A stretch of 64,000 nucleotides of DNA from JBCCFC01 sp965213595 (lineage in GTDB: Bacteria; Chloroflexota; Anaerolineae; Caldilineales; Caldilineaceae), in the NCBI GenBank assembly GCA_965213595.1, contig CBDBZO010000006.1, forward strand, positions 1,984,001 through 2,048,000, in the 5' to 3' direction. This document shows, piece by piece, positions 32,770 to 41,971 of this stretch. The translations under genes were made by a program, and so were the position numbers. Each line of letters begins with the position of its first letter. Position 1 is the first letter of the stretch. The notes under the pieces were generated by a model. The model was not told where the DNA came from. It saw nothing but the letters and a program-made list of their open reading frames with translations, and did no database searches.

Positions 32770-33825
32770 TCACTTCTTGTGCTGACTCGCAAATTCTTTC
32801 GCTTCTTCCTCGGTGGCAAATCGAAAGCGTTTCCCTTCAAGCTGTTCATCTGGCGTCAATATCATCAACGGAGATTCTGGGCCATTGTGCTTGTACACGG
32901 GTTTGATATTCGTCGAATTCAACACGCGCAAGACCTTCGGTCGCTTGGCGTACCAATTTTCTAAATCAGGCATATTAGCGATGGCGACAGCCGTTGCCAC
33001 ACTCTCGGTCTCCTCCAGTAAATCATCAGCAAGCACGGTGGCGTCGTAGTCGGATACGGCGAGCGACGCCAGCTCCCGGTCTTCCTCTTGTGCAGTTCGG
33101 CTCCACGGCTCATTGCCAAAGCTCAAACTGCTCAAATAAGAGGGGAAGGGTTCGTATTCCACTGGATTAGCGTTGCGTTCCGTCTCAAAGTCTTCGTCTA
33201 GCGCATCGCCCAATTGCTCTTGGATGATGGCTGAAGAGGCCAAATCTCTACTCACCCAGCGAAAATTTTTGAGCGGAATCATGCCGTAGCCCGGCACAAG
33301 CGCTTTCCCTTGCTCTCGAATCACACCGATTCGAGACTGTGTGTTGCCCGTAATCCAGACGATGTGCCTTGGGTCAATTTCCGCGCTGGTCGATAAAACC
33401 CCATCAGGTAGAATCGGCTCATAGCAAGCTGACGGTTTTGTGCCGCGCGTTTGTGGGATTTTGACCTCCTCCGTGTTCTCCAGCATCCACAGAATTGCCC
33501 GCACAATCACGTCTCCGTGCGGAGCGCCTTTTGGCACCAAAACCTCAACTTCTTCGCCCTTTTCGTGAGCGGTGGTCAGCGCGCTCATCTCTCTCCATAC
33601 TACCCCATACTCATCCTGCATTTCCCACCATAGCCACAATCTGAATTTCTTCACCGCCTCCTCATCTGAAAATTCACTTTCAGCCAGCGCAAACTGATTC
33701 TGCAAAACCGATGGCTTTCGCTGCGCCTCGCCGATTCGCGTCCACGTTCTGTGTCGAATCCATCGATTGCTGGTCTCCGTGTAGTTAAGGGTAAGCACGC
33801 GGCTCTTTGTATCACAGCCGCTCAA
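32770..33825 (-). CDS. Hypothetical acidic protein, convergent to the mobilisation genes
   Basis: 351 residues, acidic (SVATAV, EEDRELASLAVSDYDATVLADDLLEETESV). Sections that look structured are the C-terminal segment NTEEVKIPQTRGTK...ILPDGVLSTSAEIDPRHIVWITGNTQSRIGVIREQGKALVPGYG and the end LEGKRFRFATEEEAKEFASQHKK, which resembles the edge of a small alpha/beta domain. I do not recognise the family. It ends 10 nt from the stop of the replication-relaxation gene, transcribed toward it. The interval 33826-34041 has no gene I can support. Confidence 0.6.
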   Translation of the reverse strand: MSGCDTKSRVLTLNYTETSNRWIRHRTWTRIGEAQRKPSVLQNQFALAESEFSDEEAVKKFRLWLWWEMQDEYGVVWREMSALTTAHEKGEEVEVLVPKGAPHGDVIVRAILWMLENTEEVKIPQTRGTKPSACYEPILPDGVLSTSAEIDPRHIVWITGNTQSRIGVIREQGKALVPGYGMIPLKNFRWVSRDLASSAIIQEQLGDALDEDFETERNANPVEYEPFPSYLSSLSFGNEPWSRTAQEEDRELASLAVSDYDATVLADDLLEETESVATAVAIANMPDLENWYAKRPKVLRVLNSTNIKPVYKHNGPESPLMILTPDEQLEGKRFRFATEEEAKEFASQHKK

Positions 33826-34041
33826 GTCGTCAAGCCCCCAAATTCAGAAATTTGGGAGCTTCTGCGCGCTCAGCCCAAGTTCGTTTGCCGAGTTAACGGC
33901 ACGTTCAAAGATGAGGGGAGGGCAGCGATTGACGCCTACGCTTGCTGTGATCTGTTGGGGGTGAAATCAGAAAGGAGGTTTGCGCAACGCAATCAGTCGG
34001 CAGGTTAGAACGTTCATCCCATCAACAGAAAGTGAGAGACC

Positions 34042-34476
34042 ATGTACCAACAGTTAATCATTTCAGGCTACCTCGGCCAAGACCCGGAGCTGCGCTCGAC
34101 ACCAGATGGCACGCCGGTTTGCAACTTCTCCGTTGCCGTCAACCGCGCCTGGACAGACGACACCGACACCCGCCAGCAGGAGACGACTTGGTACCGCGTA
34201 ACGACGTGGCAGCGTCAGGCAGAAATCTGCGACCAGTACCTCAAGAAGGGCGACCCCGTGCTGATTGTGGCAGAGCGCGTGAAAACGCAGGCTTGGATTG
34301 ACCGCGACGGCACGCCGCGCGCCAGCATTGAGGTGACGCCGGGAACCATCCGCTTTCTGGGTGGCCCGGCTGCTGCTGCGGGCTTGGCGGGCGCTGTGCC
34401 ACCAAGCACACCAGCGGATGAAGAGAGCACTGCGTCGGAAGATGATGCGGTCGAGGATGACGATATTCCGTTTTAG
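34042..34476 (+). CDS. ssb: Single-stranded DNA-binding protein
   Basis: 144 residues. OB fold: MYQQLIISGYLGQDPELRSTPDGTPVCNFSVAVNRAW, then ETTWYRVTTWQRQAEICDQYLKKGDPVLIVAERVKTQAWIDRDGTPRASIEV. It has the flexible tail and the acidic C-terminal tip EDDDIPF used to recruit partner proteins. As a mobile-element SSB it would protect single strands during transfer and replication and serve the primase two genes later. It ends in a strong hairpin. Confidence 0.93.
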   Translation: MYQQLIISGYLGQDPELRSTPDGTPVCNFSVAVNRAWTDDTDTRQQETTWYRVTTWQRQAEICDQYLKKGDPVLIVAERVKTQAWIDRDGTPRASIEVTPGTIRFLGGPAAAAGLAGAVPPSTPADEESTASEDDAVEDDDIPF

Positions 34477-34483
34477 CAATTGA

Positions 34484-34520
34484 ATGTGGAGCCTCCGGAC
34501 ACTTTGGAGGCTCCACATTT
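34484..34520. terminator. Strong hairpin between ssb and the primase gene
   Basis: A perfect 14-bp stem (aatgtggagcctcc and its complement) with a 9-nt loop. It follows the ssb stop by 7 nt. There is only a short T-rich end (ccacattt), so it may attenuate or process the transcript rather than fully stop it. The primase ribosome site (aggaggtaa) starts right after it. Confidence 0.7.
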
Positions 34521-34534
34521 CAGGAGGTAACCCT

Positions 34535-36307
34535 ATGTCTCAACAAAGTAAGTCGGTGAACCTTGATAAGGCTGAATCGGTCTCGGCTATTGACTGGCGG
34601 CGGGCGCATGAAGCGTTAATGTGTTTACCGGAGGCTAAACCCGCGCGTGACTGGTTGGAATCCCGCAATTTCACGCCAACTGCCTGGATTCGCTACAGAC
34701 TTGGCTATCAGCACGATTTGACGAGCGTCAACCCCGCTATCTTTGCACCGGCAATTAGCTTTCCCTGGCTCGTTCGTGGACGGGTGCGGGCGATTGACTT
34801 TCTGCTTCTGGATTCAGACGGCTCCGAGAATTGGCACTGCTTCGCTCGAACACCATTACAAACAGACGTCCTATATGGTGGGCACGCCATCTCCGATTCG
34901 GAGCCGGGCATGAAAACGCTGTTTATCGCCGAGGGGAGGCTCAATACGCTGAGCCTGCATTTGACAACAACCGGAACAAATGTAGACGTGCTTGGTGTCA
35001 ACGAACTGGCTGAATCCCTGCCCTCATCCTTCTTTGACCATGCATCGAAGTACAAAAAGGTCATCTTCTGGTTGAGCAGGGCCTCTCTGCTGCAGCAGGC
35101 GGCACGTCTTATGCCAGAGAACCATTGTGTTTTGGGCGATGGCAAGCCTTCTCCGCTTGAGCTGCATGCTCAACGTCAGCTGAGCGAAGCTGTTTCGCGG
35201 ATTCGATTCAAGGCCGCTCAAAGCGAAGAGCAGCAGCAGGAATTGCTGTGCGACTTAATGCAGGGCGCACGCGAAGATATTCTCGGTGTACCGCGCGGCG
35301 CTGTTCCCACAATCCAGAAACTCTCCGCCATCTTTCACTACCGCGACTCCCTGACGGAAGTTGCTCCTGCCCGCTACGCCTGTGCTTCTCAACAGGCTGA
35401 CGCGCCAGTGGTCAAGACGCTCTTTCCGGTGATGCCGTCACAGATTCCGCAGGAGTTGAAAGCCATTCCACAATGGGTTGGCTACGCGCTCGTGCCCAAG
35501 GACGAGGGGAAGACTGACAAAGTTCCGAAGAATGCGCGAACAGGTGGCAACGCGGGGGTGACCTATCCCGCAACGTGGTCTGACTTCGCCACGGCCTTCA
35601 ACTTTGCCAAAACTGCCGAAGAGGTAGATGGAGTAGCTATTGTCCTTTCCGAGGAGGACAACTTGGTCGTTGTTGACATCGACAATTGCGTTGAGCTAGA
35701 TGGAAGTATCCAGCCTGATGCACAGGCAGTCATTGACCAGCTCGACAGCTACAGCGAAGTCTCACCGTCCGGTCGAGGTGTTCACATTTACTGCTTTGGC
35801 AAGCTGCCACCTGGAAAGCGCCGTTCGCTGGATCAGCAAATCGAGATGTACGACGCTGGGCGCTTTATGACGGTGACCGGATACAGGCTCACGCACTCCC
35901 CCAAGCAAGTCCAGGAACGAGTTGTTCAGCTGAATGCGCTTCACGCGAAACTGTTTGGAAGTCAAGAAGCTGTTCAAGTAGGGATTGAAGATGAAAAAGC
36001 CTGTGAGGAAATGACGGATGATGATAAGCAGCTCTGGCGGAATATCTTCAAGGCACGAGGCGGCAAGAAGATATTGCGCTTGTTTGAGGGGGACATTTCT
36101 GTCAGTCGCAACGATGCGTCTCAAGCGGTTATCGACCTCGGCAACGTCCTCGCGCACTGGACAGAGAAAGACCCCGTGCAGATGCGACGCATGTTCTACC
36201 AGACCAAGCTGGTGCGCGGCAAGTGGAAAGAAAAACGAGGCGACACGACGTGGCTAGACTATCAAATTGCCGACTGTATCCAGTTCGTCTCAAGCTCAAG
36301 CAAATAA
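34535..36307 (+). CDS. Primase-like protein: Toprim-like N-terminus plus primase-polymerase-like C-terminus
   Basis: 590 residues from the ATG at 34535, with a clear ribosome site (caggaggtaa). Earlier in-frame codons only read through the hairpin. N-terminal part: MKTLFIAEGRLNTLSLHL is like the Toprim acidic strand, but the second Toprim motif appears as KVIFWLSRASLLQQAARL, lacking its aspartates. C-terminal part: WVGYALVPKDEGKTDKVPKNARTGG..., EVDGVAIVLSEEDNLVVVDIDNCV, and SYSEVSPSGRGVHIYCFGKLPPG...EMYDAGRFMTVTGYRL match the bifunctional primase-polymerase (NrS-1-type) fold, with DID and GVHI as the expected metal and nucleotide residues. The last ~100 residues resemble a helicase-binding domain. 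Role: priming element replication. Confidence 0.75.
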   Translation: MSQQSKSVNLDKAESVSAIDWRRAHEALMCLPEAKPARDWLESRNFTPTAWIRYRLGYQHDLTSVNPAIFAPAISFPWLVRGRVRAIDFLLLDSDGSENWHCFARTPLQTDVLYGGHAISDSEPGMKTLFIAEGRLNTLSLHLTTTGTNVDVLGVNELAESLPSSFFDHASKYKKVIFWLSRASLLQQAARLMPENHCVLGDGKPSPLELHAQRQLSEAVSRIRFKAAQSEEQQQELLCDLMQGAREDILGVPRGAVPTIQKLSAIFHYRDSLTEVAPARYACASQQADAPVVKTLFPVMPSQIPQELKAIPQWVGYALVPKDEGKTDKVPKNARTGGNAGVTYPATWSDFATAFNFAKTAEEVDGVAIVLSEEDNLVVVDIDNCVELDGSIQPDAQAVIDQLDSYSEVSPSGRGVHIYCFGKLPPGKRRSLDQQIEMYDAGRFMTVTGYRLTHSPKQVQERVVQLNALHAKLFGSQEAVQVGIEDEKACEEMTDDDKQLWRNIFKARGGKKILRLFEGDISVSRNDASQAVIDLGNVLAHWTEKDPVQMRRMFYQTKLVRGKWKEKRGDTTWLDYQIADCIQFVSSSSK

Positions 36308-36323
36308 AAATTCGCAACAACAA

Positions 36324-36347
36324 CAGGCGGTTGCGTGCAACTGCCTG
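36324..36347. other. Hairpin before the 36367 gene
   Basis: An 11-bp stem caggcggttgc/gcaactgcctg with one G-T pair and a 2-nt loop, in the gap after the primase-like gene. No T-tract follows. Confidence 0.6.
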
Positions 36348-36366
36348 CCACAGAGCAGGGGGCTAA

Positions 36367-37008
36367 ATGTCCAACTTTATCTCTGACCATCCACATTTTG
36401 CGAACGATCACACGCTTACGCAAGCGCTTGGTCTCGCTTGCTGGGATAGCACCGTCTACTACTTGAGCACCGCAGGGCCAGCCAGCTCGTGCAAAGCAAT
36501 CTGGGCCAGTCTCGTCAACAAACGCTCAACGATTGACTGTCGTCCTTGGAGCTATGACATGGTTGGGGCCAGCGACATCAAGACCATCTACCAACCGCTG
36601 CCCAACAGCAACTTCCAGCACATGGTCAGCATTCACAAGCAGCCACATTTGCTGCTCGCCGCCGCTCCACAAGCCGTGCATTTATCCGATGCCTACGATT
36701 TGGAAACGCAGGAGCAGCGCCTGCAGCTCAAGCGTCAACACTGGCCGTTGATTCGTGAACGCTTCATCAAGTACCTGAGCACGGAAACGGACGTGCCAGT
36801 TGTTTCAGCCTGGGGAACAGCACTTTGGCAGCAGGGGATTGAAGCCGGCGCAATTGTCGAGCTATTAACGTTTGGCGACTGCGTCGGCGCATGGCTAGTT
36901 ACACAGGATTTCAATTGGCTGGAAGTCGTTGGCGACTGTCTTCGTCAGGGGGCGATCCAATTACCTCAACAAACCGAACAAGTAGAAAGAGTCAAGGAGA
37001 CAACATGA
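36367..37008 (+). CDS. Hypothetical protein, translationally coupled to the methylase-helicase
   Basis: 213 residues, with no domain that I recognise. Sequence features: an aromatic-rich start (SNFISDHPHFANDHTLTQALGLACWDSTVYYLS), a central VSIHKQPHLLLAAAPQAVHLSDAYDLETQEQRLQLKRQHWPLIRERFIKYLSTETDVPVVSAWGTALWQQGIEAGAIVELLTFGDCVGAW. Its stop overlaps the methylase-helicase start (ATGA, 37005-37008), which suggests the two products work together, for instance as an accessory subunit. Confidence 0.6.
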   Translation: MSNFISDHPHFANDHTLTQALGLACWDSTVYYLSTAGPASSCKAIWASLVNKRSTIDCRPWSYDMVGASDIKTIYQPLPNSNFQHMVSIHKQPHLLLAAAPQAVHLSDAYDLETQEQRLQLKRQHWPLIRERFIKYLSTETDVPVVSAWGTALWQQGIEAGAIVELLTFGDCVGAWLVTQDFNWLEVVGDCLRQGAIQLPQQTEQVERVKETT

Positions 37009-40000
37009 GAATCGCCGCATCGGAGAAAATGGGATATTACCCAACTCCACCCAAAACGCTTGAACTGCTCACACAACTTCTTCGGCCCGCCAACAAAGGC
37101 GGGTCGTTTCGTTTCTTGGACCCATGTGCGGGACAAGGCGATGCATTGCAGGCAATCGCAGCGAAAGTCCGGGAGTCTGGTGCCGAGGTGAAGACTTTTG
37201 GCGTTGAACTCTCGCAGCCTCGCGCGGAAATTGCGTCGACCGTGCTCGATACCTGTGTATCTGCCGATTGGAGCGACATCACCTGCGCGCACAACAGCTT
37301 TTCGCTTCTGCTGCTCAATCCACCATACGATGATGAAATTGGGGAAAGTAACGCGCAGAAAAATCGGCTGGAATACATCTTTCTGCGCAACACGCTTAAG
37401 ACCCTTCAAGCGGGTGGCCTGTTGATCTACGTTGTGCCATTGACGCTCCTGCAACGACCGAATGTTGCTAAATTTCTCGCGGCTTACTACCGAGACATCC
37501 GCGTATTCAAGCTGCCCGCCGAGGAGTTTGTGCGCTTTGGACAAACTGTTCTCTTTGCCAACCGCAAGCAGAACGTGCAGCGCGATGATGCGGAGATGAA
37601 CAGGCTGATAGAGATGGCAACCTCTCGGAATGCCCCCTGCTTGAGCGAGACCACCGACAGCATCGAAATTCACCCATCGACGTTGCCCGACGCGAAATTC
37701 TTTTTGCGCAAAGTCACACTTTACCCGACTGAAGTGTACGGGGTCGTCGAGTCGCATGGCGCACACGGCACGCAGCAGTGGCGCGATCTGCTCGACACTT
37801 TCCACGACGGCGCGTTTCAGCCCGTGGTGCCGCTACGTGTCGGTCACGTCGGCTCGCTGATCTCGTCGGGTCAGATGGGCACGGTGCTGCTGAACGACAA
37901 ACTTGCCAAAGGTCGCTCTGTAAAGGTAACGGAGTGGCTCGACGACAACGGCAATCGCGTCGCCGCCGACAGCGTCAATGCGGCACGGGCACGCGAACGC
38001 TTTGAAACGCGGGTCTTCACGCTGGAGCGGGACGGTCAGTATGCCGAACTCAAGACGGTCGCCGACCTACAAGACTTTCTGGAAGAAAATGCGGCGTCAA
38101 TCGCTCAGGTCATCGCCGAGCGGTACGATCCGCTTTATAGTGAGCCAACCAGAGAGGAGTGGACAAAGCTGAGCGGATTGCTCAAGCACAAGCGCCTCCC
38201 TGGTCGAAAAAAGTCGGGGCTGCTGCCTGCCCAGAAGCACGTTGCCATTGCCGCCAGCCGCGCGATTCGAGAATTGGGGTGGGTCGATATTGTGGCGGAG
38301 ATGGGCTGCGGGAAGACGGCCATGTCGCTGGCGACGCTGGAGCTGCTGCCCGATGCGTATCCAGCCATTGTGCTCAGCCCAGGTCACATCGTAAGCAAAT
38401 GGGCGCGAGAGATCGAAGAAGTCGTTCCCGGCGCAAAAGGCGTGGTTGTCGACTCGCTCGCTGACCTGATGACGCTGGCAGAAACTTACCAACATGGCGA
38501 TAAAGTGGTAGCGGTTACGTCCAAAGAACGGGCAAAACTTGGCAGCGGCTGGGAGACCGCCGTACTGAAGCGCACAGTCCGCGAACAGGTGATTGATAAT
38601 TTTTCTGGTGAGCTTCAGATTGAGACAAGACCTGTCCTTGTTTGTGCTCAGTGCGGCAACATCCTGCGCGACGGCGACGGCATCCCGTTGCGCAAGTTGC
38701 CCAATAAGCGCCTTTTCTGTACGGAGGAAGTCCAAAAATGGGCAGGCGACCCGCACGACAACACGGCAGGCACGTTGGAAAGAGTACGCTGTGGCACACC
38801 GCTGTTTGAGAAAACGGGCTTGCGACGCTGGCCGCTGGCTCATTACATTCGCACACGCATGAAGGGCTTTTTCCGCACGCTTATCGCCGATGAATTTCAC
38901 CTGTACAAGGGTAAATCTACGGACCAAAGCGGCGCGTATCACGACTTGGTCATGGCGACAGAGCAGACCATCAATCTGACCGGCACGCTCTTTGGCGGCA
39001 AAAGCACCGACCTGTTTTGGCTGCGCTACCGCATCGACACCGCCGTGCGCCAAGACTTCGACTTTCACGACGAGACGCGCTGGGCCGAAATGTATGGTCG
39101 CCTGGAGCGCACGGTGCGCGCATCGGATGTCGAGGATGGAGCCTTTTCCGGAAGACGGCGCTGGCTGAGCCAAGCCAAAGAAATTCCTGGCATCTCTCCC
39201 GCCATCTTTGGCCGCCTGCTCAAAAGCTGCATCTTCATGCGCATTGCTGACCTCGGTTTCAAGCTACCCGATTACGATGAAGAAATTGTCCGCATCGACA
39301 TGGAGGGCGTGCAGCGCGAGCAGTACGACTGGCTGCAGTCAACGCTCATGGAGTACGTCTCAACTGGATGGGACAGCTCTAAGGAAGATAGGGGGATTGC
39401 GCAGAAGTTATTGGGCGTCTGGCTGCAAAACTGCTTGGGAAGAGTCAACTCTGGCTTCCGCGACGAGACCGTGATGTACTCGGTCAACAAAAATCTCAAG
39501 CTGCCGGTTCCTGTCAAGGAGAGCGAACTGCATGATTGGATGGGAAGCGGCAAGTTGAATGAGCGCCCGCTCGTCTCCGATTTCTTGCAGGAGGTCGACT
39601 CCAATGCGATTAAGCCCGATGATATCGTGCTGCATCCAGAATCCTATGGTGAGTATGCGCTCCACCTGGAGCCGGTGACATGGGGCGATGATCTGCTCCC
39701 TAAAGAAGAGTGGCTGGTCGACTACTGCCAAAAAGAACAACAACAACAGCGCAAAGCGCTTGTCTACGTGCGGCAGACAGGAACGCGAGATATTCAGCCA
39801 CGGCTGAAAACCGTCTTGGAGGAAGCGGGGCTGCGGGCGGTGATTCTGCCAAACAGCGTCTCGCCCAAGAAACGGGAGGCGTGGATTCGAGAGCACGCGC
39901 CTGACGTCGATGTACTGATCACCAACCCGAAGAAGGTTGAAACCGGCCTGGACTTGGTTATGTTCTCGACCGCCATCTTTTACGAGATTGACTACTCGCT

Positions 40001-40502
40001 CTTCACCATCTGGCAAGCCATGCGCCGCGTCTGGCGACTCGGCCAAACGCAGCCGGTGAAGGTGCTCTTTCCCGTCTACAACAACTCGATGGAGAGCGCT
40101 GCCCTCGCGCTGATGGGGCAGAAGATGCAGGCGGCGCTCCTGCTTTACGGCGACAACGCCGCCTCTGCCATCACCGATGAAGCGGGGAGCGGGAGTGACT
40201 TTACCGCAGAGCTTGCGGCAAAGATTCTTGATGGTGAAGAGCTATCGACCGATGGTCTCAGCGGAATTTTGAAGCAGACCGTTGCTGATGGGCAAACCGA
40301 ATCGCTCTGGGATGAGCTGGACGAGGCGGGGGATGAAGAGGCCGAGGACATCGAATGCGAGGCAGCGGAGAACGGTGCTGCGACGCGAAGCTGGATGGAT
40401 TGGCTGGCGCTTCAAGCGCAACACCGCGAAGCGCAAACGCAGCGGGCACTGCGTCGGCAGAGCGGCAAAGCACAAAACGAGGCGCAGCTCTCGTTATTTT
40501 AG
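37005..40502 (+). CDS. Methyltransferase-SNF2 helicase fusion protein (DUF6094-like N-terminus)
   Basis: 1165 residues. N-terminal N6-adenine methylase-like domain: FRFLDPCAGQGDALQAI (SAM motif I, about residue 38) and LLLLNPPYDDE (motif IV, about 105), with a target-recognition region after it. The helicase half has Walker A VAEMGCGKTAMSLATLELLP (about 432), Walker B TLIADEFHLYKGKSTD (about 628), SNF2-type motif VI QAMRRVWRLGQTQPVKVLFP (about 1006) and a cysteine cluster (VCAQCGNI...LFCTEE...RVRCGTPL) between. Similar fusions occur on phages and integrative elements and can modify DNA or oppose restriction; the role here is inference. It ends in a QAQLSLF tail. The stop precedes the nuclease gene by 74 nt. 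Confidence 0.8.
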   Translation: MRIAASEKMGYYPTPPKTLELLTQLLRPANKGGSFRFLDPCAGQGDALQAIAAKVRESGAEVKTFGVELSQPRAEIASTVLDTCVSADWSDITCAHNSFSLLLLNPPYDDEIGESNAQKNRLEYIFLRNTLKTLQAGGLLIYVVPLTLLQRPNVAKFLAAYYRDIRVFKLPAEEFVRFGQTVLFANRKQNVQRDDAEMNRLIEMATSRNAPCLSETTDSIEIHPSTLPDAKFFLRKVTLYPTEVYGVVESHGAHGTQQWRDLLDTFHDGAFQPVVPLRVGHVGSLISSGQMGTVLLNDKLAKGRSVKVTEWLDDNGNRVAADSVNAARARERFETRVFTLERDGQYAELKTVADLQDFLEENAASIAQVIAERYDPLYSEPTREEWTKLSGLLKHKRLPGRKKSGLLPAQKHVAIAASRAIRELGWVDIVAEMGCGKTAMSLATLELLPDAYPAIVLSPGHIVSKWAREIEEVVPGAKGVVVDSLADLMTLAETYQHGDKVVAVTSKERAKLGSGWETAVLKRTVREQVIDNFSGELQIETRPVLVCAQCGNILRDGDGIPLRKLPNKRLFCTEEVQKWAGDPHDNTAGTLERVRCGTPLFEKTGLRRWPLAHYIRTRMKGFFRTLIADEFHLYKGKSTDQSGAYHDLVMATEQTINLTGTLFGGKSTDLFWLRYRIDTAVRQDFDFHDETRWAEMYGRLERTVRASDVEDGAFSGRRRWLSQAKEIPGISPAIFGRLLKSCIFMRIADLGFKLPDYDEEIVRIDMEGVQREQYDWLQSTLMEYVSTGWDSSKEDRGIAQKLLGVWLQNCLGRVNSGFRDETVMYSVNKNLKLPVPVKESELHDWMGSGKLNERPLVSDFLQEVDSNAIKPDDIVLHPESYGEYALHLEPVTWGDDLLPKEEWLVDYCQKEQQQQRKALVYVRQTGTRDIQPRLKTVLEEAGLRAVILPNSVSPKKREAWIREHAPDVDVLITNPKKVETGLDLVMFSTAIFYEIDYSLFTIWQAMRRVWRLGQTQPVKVLFPVYNNSMESAALALMGQKMQAALLLYGDNAASAITDEAGSGSDFTAELAAKILDGEELSTDGLSGILKQTVADGQTESLWDELDEAGDEEAEDIECEAAENGAATRSWMDWLALQAQHREAQTQRALRRQSGKAQNEAQLSLF

Positions 40503-40576
40503 TGGAGAGGTCGCTGCTGGTCGGCGGCTTCTCTTGCCAATCCGTAACCAAACGTTTTGCGATACAATTTATAGAT

Positions 40577-41971
40577 ATGCCGAGTACCTCCAAACAACTT
40601 ATTCTTACGAAGTCAGACTATCTCCACTTCCGAGACGCACCACGACATCTTTGGGCGCAACACCACCAGCGTGACGCCATTCAACCGCCGTCCGATTACG
40701 ACCAGCTTCTCGCAGAGCAGGGGAAGGAAGTAGAGCAGTTAGCCGAACAGTTCCTAACTAGCCGTTTGGCAAGCAACCTTCAATTTCAAATAACAAAACA
40801 GCAGGACTGCTTTCAGGCCACCGCCGACTGGCTCGCCGACATAGACAACGGACTTACTCTTGGCGAAATCAAAGCATCGACGCGGCACGACAAGCGCCAC
40901 TTGTACGACCTCGGCTTCCAATATCTCATCTTTCGGGAATACTTCGCCATTGAGCGAATAAACCTCGTGCTGCTGAACAAGCATTATTGCCGGGGCGAGG
41001 AGTTGAGCATCGCCGACCTTTTCATCATCGAGGACGTGACCGAAGATGTGTTCGCGCTCCTCGACGAAATTCAACACGAGCGCCAAGCCGCGCTCGCCGC
41101 TTTAACCACGGCCACACCCCACGCGCTCGACGGCTGTCTCGCACCCAAATCCTGCGCGTGCCGCGATCTCTGCTTTGGTGAGCTACCCACCAACTCGATC
41201 TTCACCATTCCGTCGCTGACCAAGAAGAAGCGCAAAGAACTGATTGACGCTGGCGTGCTGGCCGCAGCAGATATTCCTGACGACTTCTCACTATCGGCTC
41301 GACAGCAGTGCTATGTCGACTGCGTCAAGTCCGGCCAGCCGCAAATTGATGCGCAAGCGATTGCCGAGCAGCTAAATCGACTTGTCTATCCACTCTACTT
41401 TCTCGACTACGAGACATACTCATTTGCCGTACCGCCTCACCCTGGCTACAAGCCCTATCAGCAACTGGTCTTTCAGTACTCGCTTCATACGCTTCATGCT
41501 AACGGCGAACTCGTGCATACCGAATTTCTATGGGCAGAAGCGAGCGACCCCACAGGTGCGCTGGTCGAGCAGCTCTGCAGCGAAGTCGCCGACGAAGGTA
41601 CAATTATCGTTTGGAACAAGACGTTCGAGTGCGGTCGGCATAAAGACATGGCCGAGCGCTTACCGGCTCACTTGACCTTTCTGCTCGGTCTCAACGAGCG
41701 GGTGTTCGACATGATGGAGTTGTTTCGGAATCAGCAGTATCTCGACCACCGCTTTGAGGGGAGCTACTCGATTAAATACGTACTGCCTGTTCTTTGCCCA
41801 GAGCTGAGTTACTCTAAGTTGGAGGTGCAGAATGGTACGCAGGCGATGGTGGAGTGGTTGGAGATGATTGACAAAGGGCAATGTCGAGGGAAAGAAGCTC
41901 TGCTAGCGTACTGCCAACAGGACACTCTAGCAATGGTGAAGCTCTTTGCGGTATTGTCCTCAACTTATTAG
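40577..41971 (+). CDS. DUF2779 protein: PD-(D/E)xK nuclease-like plus DnaQ-like exonuclease domain
   Basis: 464 residues. The N-terminal half is RecB/Cas4-like: ATADWLADIDNGLTLGEIKASTRHDKRHLYDLGFQYLIF gives the D...E97-x-K99 motif, and a cysteine cluster (CLAPKSCACRDLCF) could hold an iron-sulfur or zinc site. The C-terminal half is the DUF2779 domain with YPLYFLDYETYSFAVP (the D-x-E start of a DnaQ-type exonuclease), VFQYSLHTLHANGEL, IIVWNKTFECGRHKDMAERLP and QDTLAMVKLFAVL. It probably degrades DNA with two active sites. The start at 40577 is the first good ATG after the previous gene; upstream frame is a shadow. It converges with the CBASS cyclase remnant with a 4-nt overlap. Confidence 0.8.
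   Translation: MPSTSKQLILTKSDYLHFRDAPRHLWAQHHQRDAIQPPSDYDQLLAEQGKEVEQLAEQFLTSRLASNLQFQITKQQDCFQATADWLADIDNGLTLGEIKASTRHDKRHLYDLGFQYLIFREYFAIERINLVLLNKHYCRGEELSIADLFIIEDVTEDVFALLDEIQHERQAALAALTTATPHALDGCLAPKSCACRDLCFGELPTNSIFTIPSLTKKKRKELIDAGVLAAADIPDDFSLSARQQCYVDCVKSGQPQIDAQAIAEQLNRLVYPLYFLDYETYSFAVPPHPGYKPYQQLVFQYSLHTLHANGELVHTEFLWAEASDPTGALVEQLCSEVADEGTIIVWNKTFECGRHKDMAERLPAHLTFLLGLNERVFDMMELFRNQQYLDHRFEGSYSIKYVLPVLCPELSYSKLEVQNGTQAMVEWLEMIDKGQCRGKEALLAYCQQDTLAMVKLFAVLSSTY

Noticed and set aside
33751..34008. 85-codon plus-strand open frame before ssb
   Set aside because: It overlaps the start of the minus-strand gene at 32770-33825, has no ribosome site and no recognisable similarity.
34484..34534. 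17-codon extension of the primase-like protein
   Set aside because: It is the translation of the ssb hairpin; the clear ribosome site aggaggtaa lies after it.
40355..40576. 74-codon extension of the DUF2779 protein
   Set aside because: Overlaps the end of the methylase-helicase gene in another frame; the ATG at 40577 is adequate.
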